Assembly: GCF_001653335.1 (NCBI RefSeq)
Contig: NZ_CP015079.1
Coordinates: 3,720,001-3,784,000 of the forward strand
DNA: 64,000 nt
Direction: 5' to 3'
From: Nocardioides dokdonensis FR1436
Lineage (GTDB): Bacteria; Actinomycetota; Actinomycetes; Propionibacteriales; Nocardioidaceae
The notes below the pieces were generated by a model, which saw only the letters and a list, made by a program, of their open reading frames with translations, ran no database searches and was not told the origin of the DNA. Both the position numbers and the translations under genes were made by a program. Positions 61,416-64,000 of this stretch are shown here, one piece after another. The first letter of the stretch is position 1; each line of letters begins with the position of its first letter.

Positions 61416-63119
61416 TCAGCAGCCCTGCCGCGGCACCCCGGGCACGTCCACCGGCAGCCGGCCGGGGGCGCGCTCGCGCCCGAGGAGCACCTCGACCAGC
61501 GCCGCCATCGCGCCCGGGGTCTCGCCGTACGTCGCGATCCGCACCGGCGCGTCCGAGGCGCCCAGCAGGTAGGGCCGGTCGGTGGCGACCACGACCCCGC
61601 TGTCGGGTGCCGTGCCGCTGCTGAGCAGGTGCACCGGCGTCCCGCGGACCACGCGGGTCGCCTCGGTGCGCCGCCAGCGCTGCAGGGCCGCACGGTCCTT
61701 CTTGCGGCGACCGGTCAGCTCGGGGCGCGGCGGCTTCACGTAGCGCACGCTGCCCATCGCCAGACCCGCGGAGCGGGCGGCGGACCGGAACGCCGAGACC
61801 GCGGCCGAGCCGCCCAGCGGGACCACCGCCCCGGGGACGAGCGGGCCGCGGCAGGGACCCGCGACGACGGTGAGCGCCGCGGCCGAGAGCCGACGGGAGG
61901 CGGCGCGCCCGCTGCCCGGCGCCGCGGGGTCGCCCCGGCGCTGCTGCTCGAGCAGCGCGATCGTGCGCGCGGCGGCCTGGCGCAGGCGGGTCCGGCTCAG
62001 GCGCCCGTCCCGCACCGCGCGGACGATGGCGGCGCGGCTCGCGGCCGGGTCGGGAGGCATCAGCACGACGTCCCCACCGGCGCGCAGCACCTGCACCGCC
62101 GGCGTACGCCGCCCGCTCACCGCCGCCATGTCGAGCGCGTCGCTCATCACGACGCCGTCGAAGCCGAGCCGCTCGCGCAGCAGACCGGTCACCACGGGCC
62201 GGGACAGGCTGGCCGGGACGCCGGGGTCGAGCGCGGCGAGCGCGATGTGGCCGGTCATCACCGCCGGCAGCCCGGCGTCGACCGCGGCCCGGAAGGGTCG
62301 CAGGTCGGTGCGCGCCAGGGCCGCCATGCCGCGGCGCTGCACGGGCAGCGCGACGTGGCTGTCGGTGACCAGGGACCCGTGTCCCGGGAAGTGCTTGACC
62401 ACCGGCACCACCCCGGCGTCGCGGAAGCCGCGCGCGGCGGCGACGGCCTGGCGGGCGACCGCCGCGGGCTCGGCTCCGGCGGAGCGGCTGCCGATGACCG
62501 GGTCGGCCGGGCCGGTGGTGACGTCGGCATCGGGGGCGAGGTCGACGTTGATCCCCAGGCCGCGCAGCTCGCGGCCGCTGGCGGCGTACGTGCGCCGGGT
62601 CAGGGCCGGGTCACCCGCCGCACCGGCGGACATGAAGGCCGGGAACGCGGTGGCCGCGCCCCGGATCCGCGCCACGGTGCCGCCCTCCTGGTCGACGGCC
62701 ACCAGCAGCGGCCAGGGCCGGTCCACGTCGCGCTGCAGGGACCGGGTGGCGCTGCGCAGCTGGTCGGTGGAGGCGACGTTCTCGGCGAAGACGACCACCC
62801 CGCCCAGGTGCAGCCGACGCACCAGCGCGGTGGGTGCCCCGGAGCCGCTCCAGCGCGCGACGATGACCTGGCCGGCGAGCTCGGGCAGGCTCAGCCGTGC
62901 CGTACGCCGCGCCGCTGCGTCGAGCTCGGCGCGGTCCGGGCCCCACCCCGGGCGCAGTCCCAGGCGTTGTGAGGCGCTGCGGGACTCGGCGGCAGCCACA
63001 CCCCCGTCGGGGGCGTCCTCGGGCCGCTGGGGGGCGGGATCGTCGGTGCAGCCGGCTCCCAGCAGCAGCGTGGCCGTCGCGAGCGCCACCAGGCGGGACG
63101 GTCGGCGGGAACGGGGCAC
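61416..63119 (-). CDS. Lipoprotein glycoside hydrolase family 3 (NagZ-like)
   Basis: A 567-residue secreted lipoprotein (signal peptide with lipobox GAGC, Cys24) of glycoside hydrolase family 3. The catalytic domain has KHFPGHGSLVTDSHVALP, the NagZ-type catalytic loop and SDALDMAAVSG with the nucleophile Asp. It probably removes N-acetylglucosamine from peptidoglycan fragments outside the membrane. A C-terminal domain of about 190 residues is unlike NagZ and may be the GH3 C-terminal sandwich. GTG start. Confidence 0.9.
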   Translation of the reverse strand: MPRSRRPSRLVALATATLLLGAGCTDDPAPQRPEDAPDGGVAAAESRSASQRLGLRPGWGPDRAELDAAARRTARLSLPELAGQVIVARWSGSGAPTALVRRLHLGGVVVFAENVASTDQLRSATRSLQRDVDRPWPLLVAVDQEGGTVARIRGAATAFPAFMSAGAAGDPALTRRTYAASGRELRGLGINVDLAPDADVTTGPADPVIGSRSAGAEPAAVARQAVAAARGFRDAGVVPVVKHFPGHGSLVTDSHVALPVQRRGMAALARTDLRPFRAAVDAGLPAVMTGHIALAALDPGVPASLSRPVVTGLLRERLGFDGVVMSDALDMAAVSGRRTPAVQVLRAGGDVVLMPPDPAASRAAIVRAVRDGRLSRTRLRQAAARTIALLEQQRRGDPAAPGSGRAASRRLSAAALTVVAGPCRGPLVPGAVVPLGGSAAVSAFRSAARSAGLAMGSVRYVKPPRPELTGRRKKDRAALQRWRRTEATRVVRGTPVHLLSSGTAPDSGVVVATDRPYLLGASDAPVRIATYGETPGAMAALVEVLLGRERAPGRLPVDVPGVPRQGC

Positions 63120-63156
63120 CCGCCCATCGTCCCAGCCGCCCGGTGAGCGGGCGCCG

Positions 63157-64000
63157 TCAGGCGTCCAGCGCCTCCATGTCGACCTCGTAGGCGCCCTGGA
63201 CGATGAACTCCTTGCGCGGCGCGACGTCGGAGCCCATCAGCAGCTCGAAGACCTGGCTGGCCACGTCGGCGTCGTCGACGGTGATCCGGCGCAGGGTGCG
63301 GCGGCGCGGGTCCATGGTGGTCTCGGCCAGCTGGTCGGCATCCATCTCGCCCAGCCCCTTGTAGCGCTGGATCGGGTCCTTCCACCGCACGTTCTTCTTC
63401 TTCAGCTCGGCGAGCCTGCGCTGCAGCTCGTCGTCGGAATAGGTGTAGATGTACTTCTCCATCCCCTTCTTGGGGTTGGACAGCTCGATGCGGTGCAGCG
63501 GCGGCACGGCGGAGTAGATGCGCCCCTCGGTGAGCAGCTCGGGCATGTACTTGAAGAAGAGCGTCGCGAGCAGGCAGCGGATGTGGGCGCCGTCGGAGTC
63601 CGCGTCGGCCATGAAGATGATCCGGCCGTAGCGTCGCGCGTCGAGCTCGAAGGTGCGCCCGGAGCCGGCGCCGACCACCTGGATGATCGAGGCGCACTCG
63701 GTGTTCTTGAGCATGTCGCCCACCGAGGCCTTCTGGACGTTGAGGATCTTGCCGCGGATCGGCAGCAGCGCCTGGAAGGAGGAGTCGCGGGCCAGCTTGG
63801 CGGTGCCCAGCGCCGAGTCACCCTCGACGATGAAGAGCTCGGTGCGCTCGTTGTCGTTGTCGCGGCAGTCGGCGAGCTTGGAGGGCAGCGCCGAGGACTC
63901 CAGGGCGTTCTTGCGGCGCTGGGTCTCCTTGTGCTGGCGTGCGGCCAGGCGGGTCCTGGCGGCACCGACGACCTTCTCCATCACGAGCTTGGCCTCGGCC
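63157..64000 (-). CDS. parE: DNA topoisomerase IV subunit B, C-terminal part (cut by window edge)
   Basis: The last 280 or so codons of a GyrB/ParE-type ATPase subunit; the frame is open to position 64,000. The Toprim domain shows FIVEGDSALGTAK (acidic Glu) and IIFMADADSDGAHI (DxD metal site), then LPIRGKILNVQKA and the C-terminal IQRYKGLGEMDADQL. It pairs with the 55,755 gene for DNA decatenation. The GHKL ATPase domain lies outside the window. Subunit assignment to topoisomerase IV rather than gyrase rests on the neighbouring subunit A gene and gene order. Confidence 0.88.
   Translation of the reverse strand, partial: AEAKLVMEKVVGAARTRLAARQHKETQRRKNALESSALPSKLADCRDNDNERTELFIVEGDSALGTAKLARDSSFQALLPIRGKILNVQKASVGDMLKNTECASIIQVVGAGSGRTFELDARRYGRIIFMADADSDGAHIRCLLATLFFKYMPELLTEGRIYSAVPPLHRIELSNPKKGMEKYIYTYSDDELQRRLAELKKKNVRWKDPIQRYKGLGEMDADQLAETTMDPRRRTLRRITVDDADVASQVFELLMGSDVAPRKEFIVQGAYEVDMEALDA

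Overview
The window is high-GC DNA from an actinobacterium, most likely of the Nocardioides group. The evidence is the gene content (DUF222/HNH endonucleases, SepH, DUF4193, DUF3710, DUF3159, an LprG/P55 pair, an Acr3 arsenic cluster) and a gene order at about 28.8-38 kb (uracil methyltransferase, APC permease, two TrkA genes, DUF3159, OB-fold, DUF3710, dut, DUF3093, DUF4193, inositol phosphatase) that matches, from memory, the Mycobacterium tuberculosis Rv2689c-Rv2701c block. Many genes have a TANNNT -10 box 6-8 nt before the start codon, which points to widespread leaderless transcription. No tRNA, rRNA or CRISPR array was seen.

1-11,079: an integrated mobile element of roughly 11 kb. It opens with a large serine integrase cut by the window edge, followed by a nested inverted-repeat region, a set of unrecognised small proteins including a stop/start-overlapping chain (4302-5609), a frameshifted DUF4145 gene, and a lower-GC type IIG restriction-modification gene placed between two small one-helix membrane proteins. 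At its right end the element interrupts a chromosomal MTH1187-type thiamine-binding gene. The 5' stub (48 codons) and its leaderless promoter survive at 11,077-11,236, and the element places a complete, diverged copy of the same gene directly behind that promoter. Insertion therefore replaces the target rather than simply disrupting it.

11,241-18,653: two tandem paralogous operons, each a membrane-anchored propeller-like protein overlapping a SigE-like sigma factor by 14 nt and sharing upstream sequence, then a TauE/SafE exporter and aconitase. An isolated palindrome upstream of aconitase resembles a MarR/UrtR-type operator.

18,873-28,704: stress and metal genes. An arsenic cluster (arsC, acr3, arsR, divergent arsO) is followed by a DUF222/HNH gene, a methyltransferase and a mercury-like operon: divergent MerR, thioredoxin-like protein, MerT-like protein, and a flavin disulfide reductase without the MerA C-terminal cysteine pair. 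A 3'-end remnant of a uracil methyltransferase gene and a DUF4386/TetR pair with a clear operator come next.

28,832-64,000: mostly conserved chromosome. It covers rRNA/tRNA uracil methylation, a KimA-like permease divergent from two TrkA subunits, the dut operon, ferrochelatase and inositol phosphatase, SepH, a fatty acyl-CoA reductase, thymidine kinase, and a DUF222/HNH gene whose promoter spacer contains a LexA-type SOS box. Then come an NTPase/phosphodiesterase-like protein, DUF5998, a sulfotransferase-like protein, a GNAT/acyl-CoA-ligase fusion, topoisomerase IV subunit A, the lprG-p55 pair, a beta carbonic anhydrase, a lipoprotein GH3 hydrolase and the C-terminal part of topoisomerase IV subunit B.
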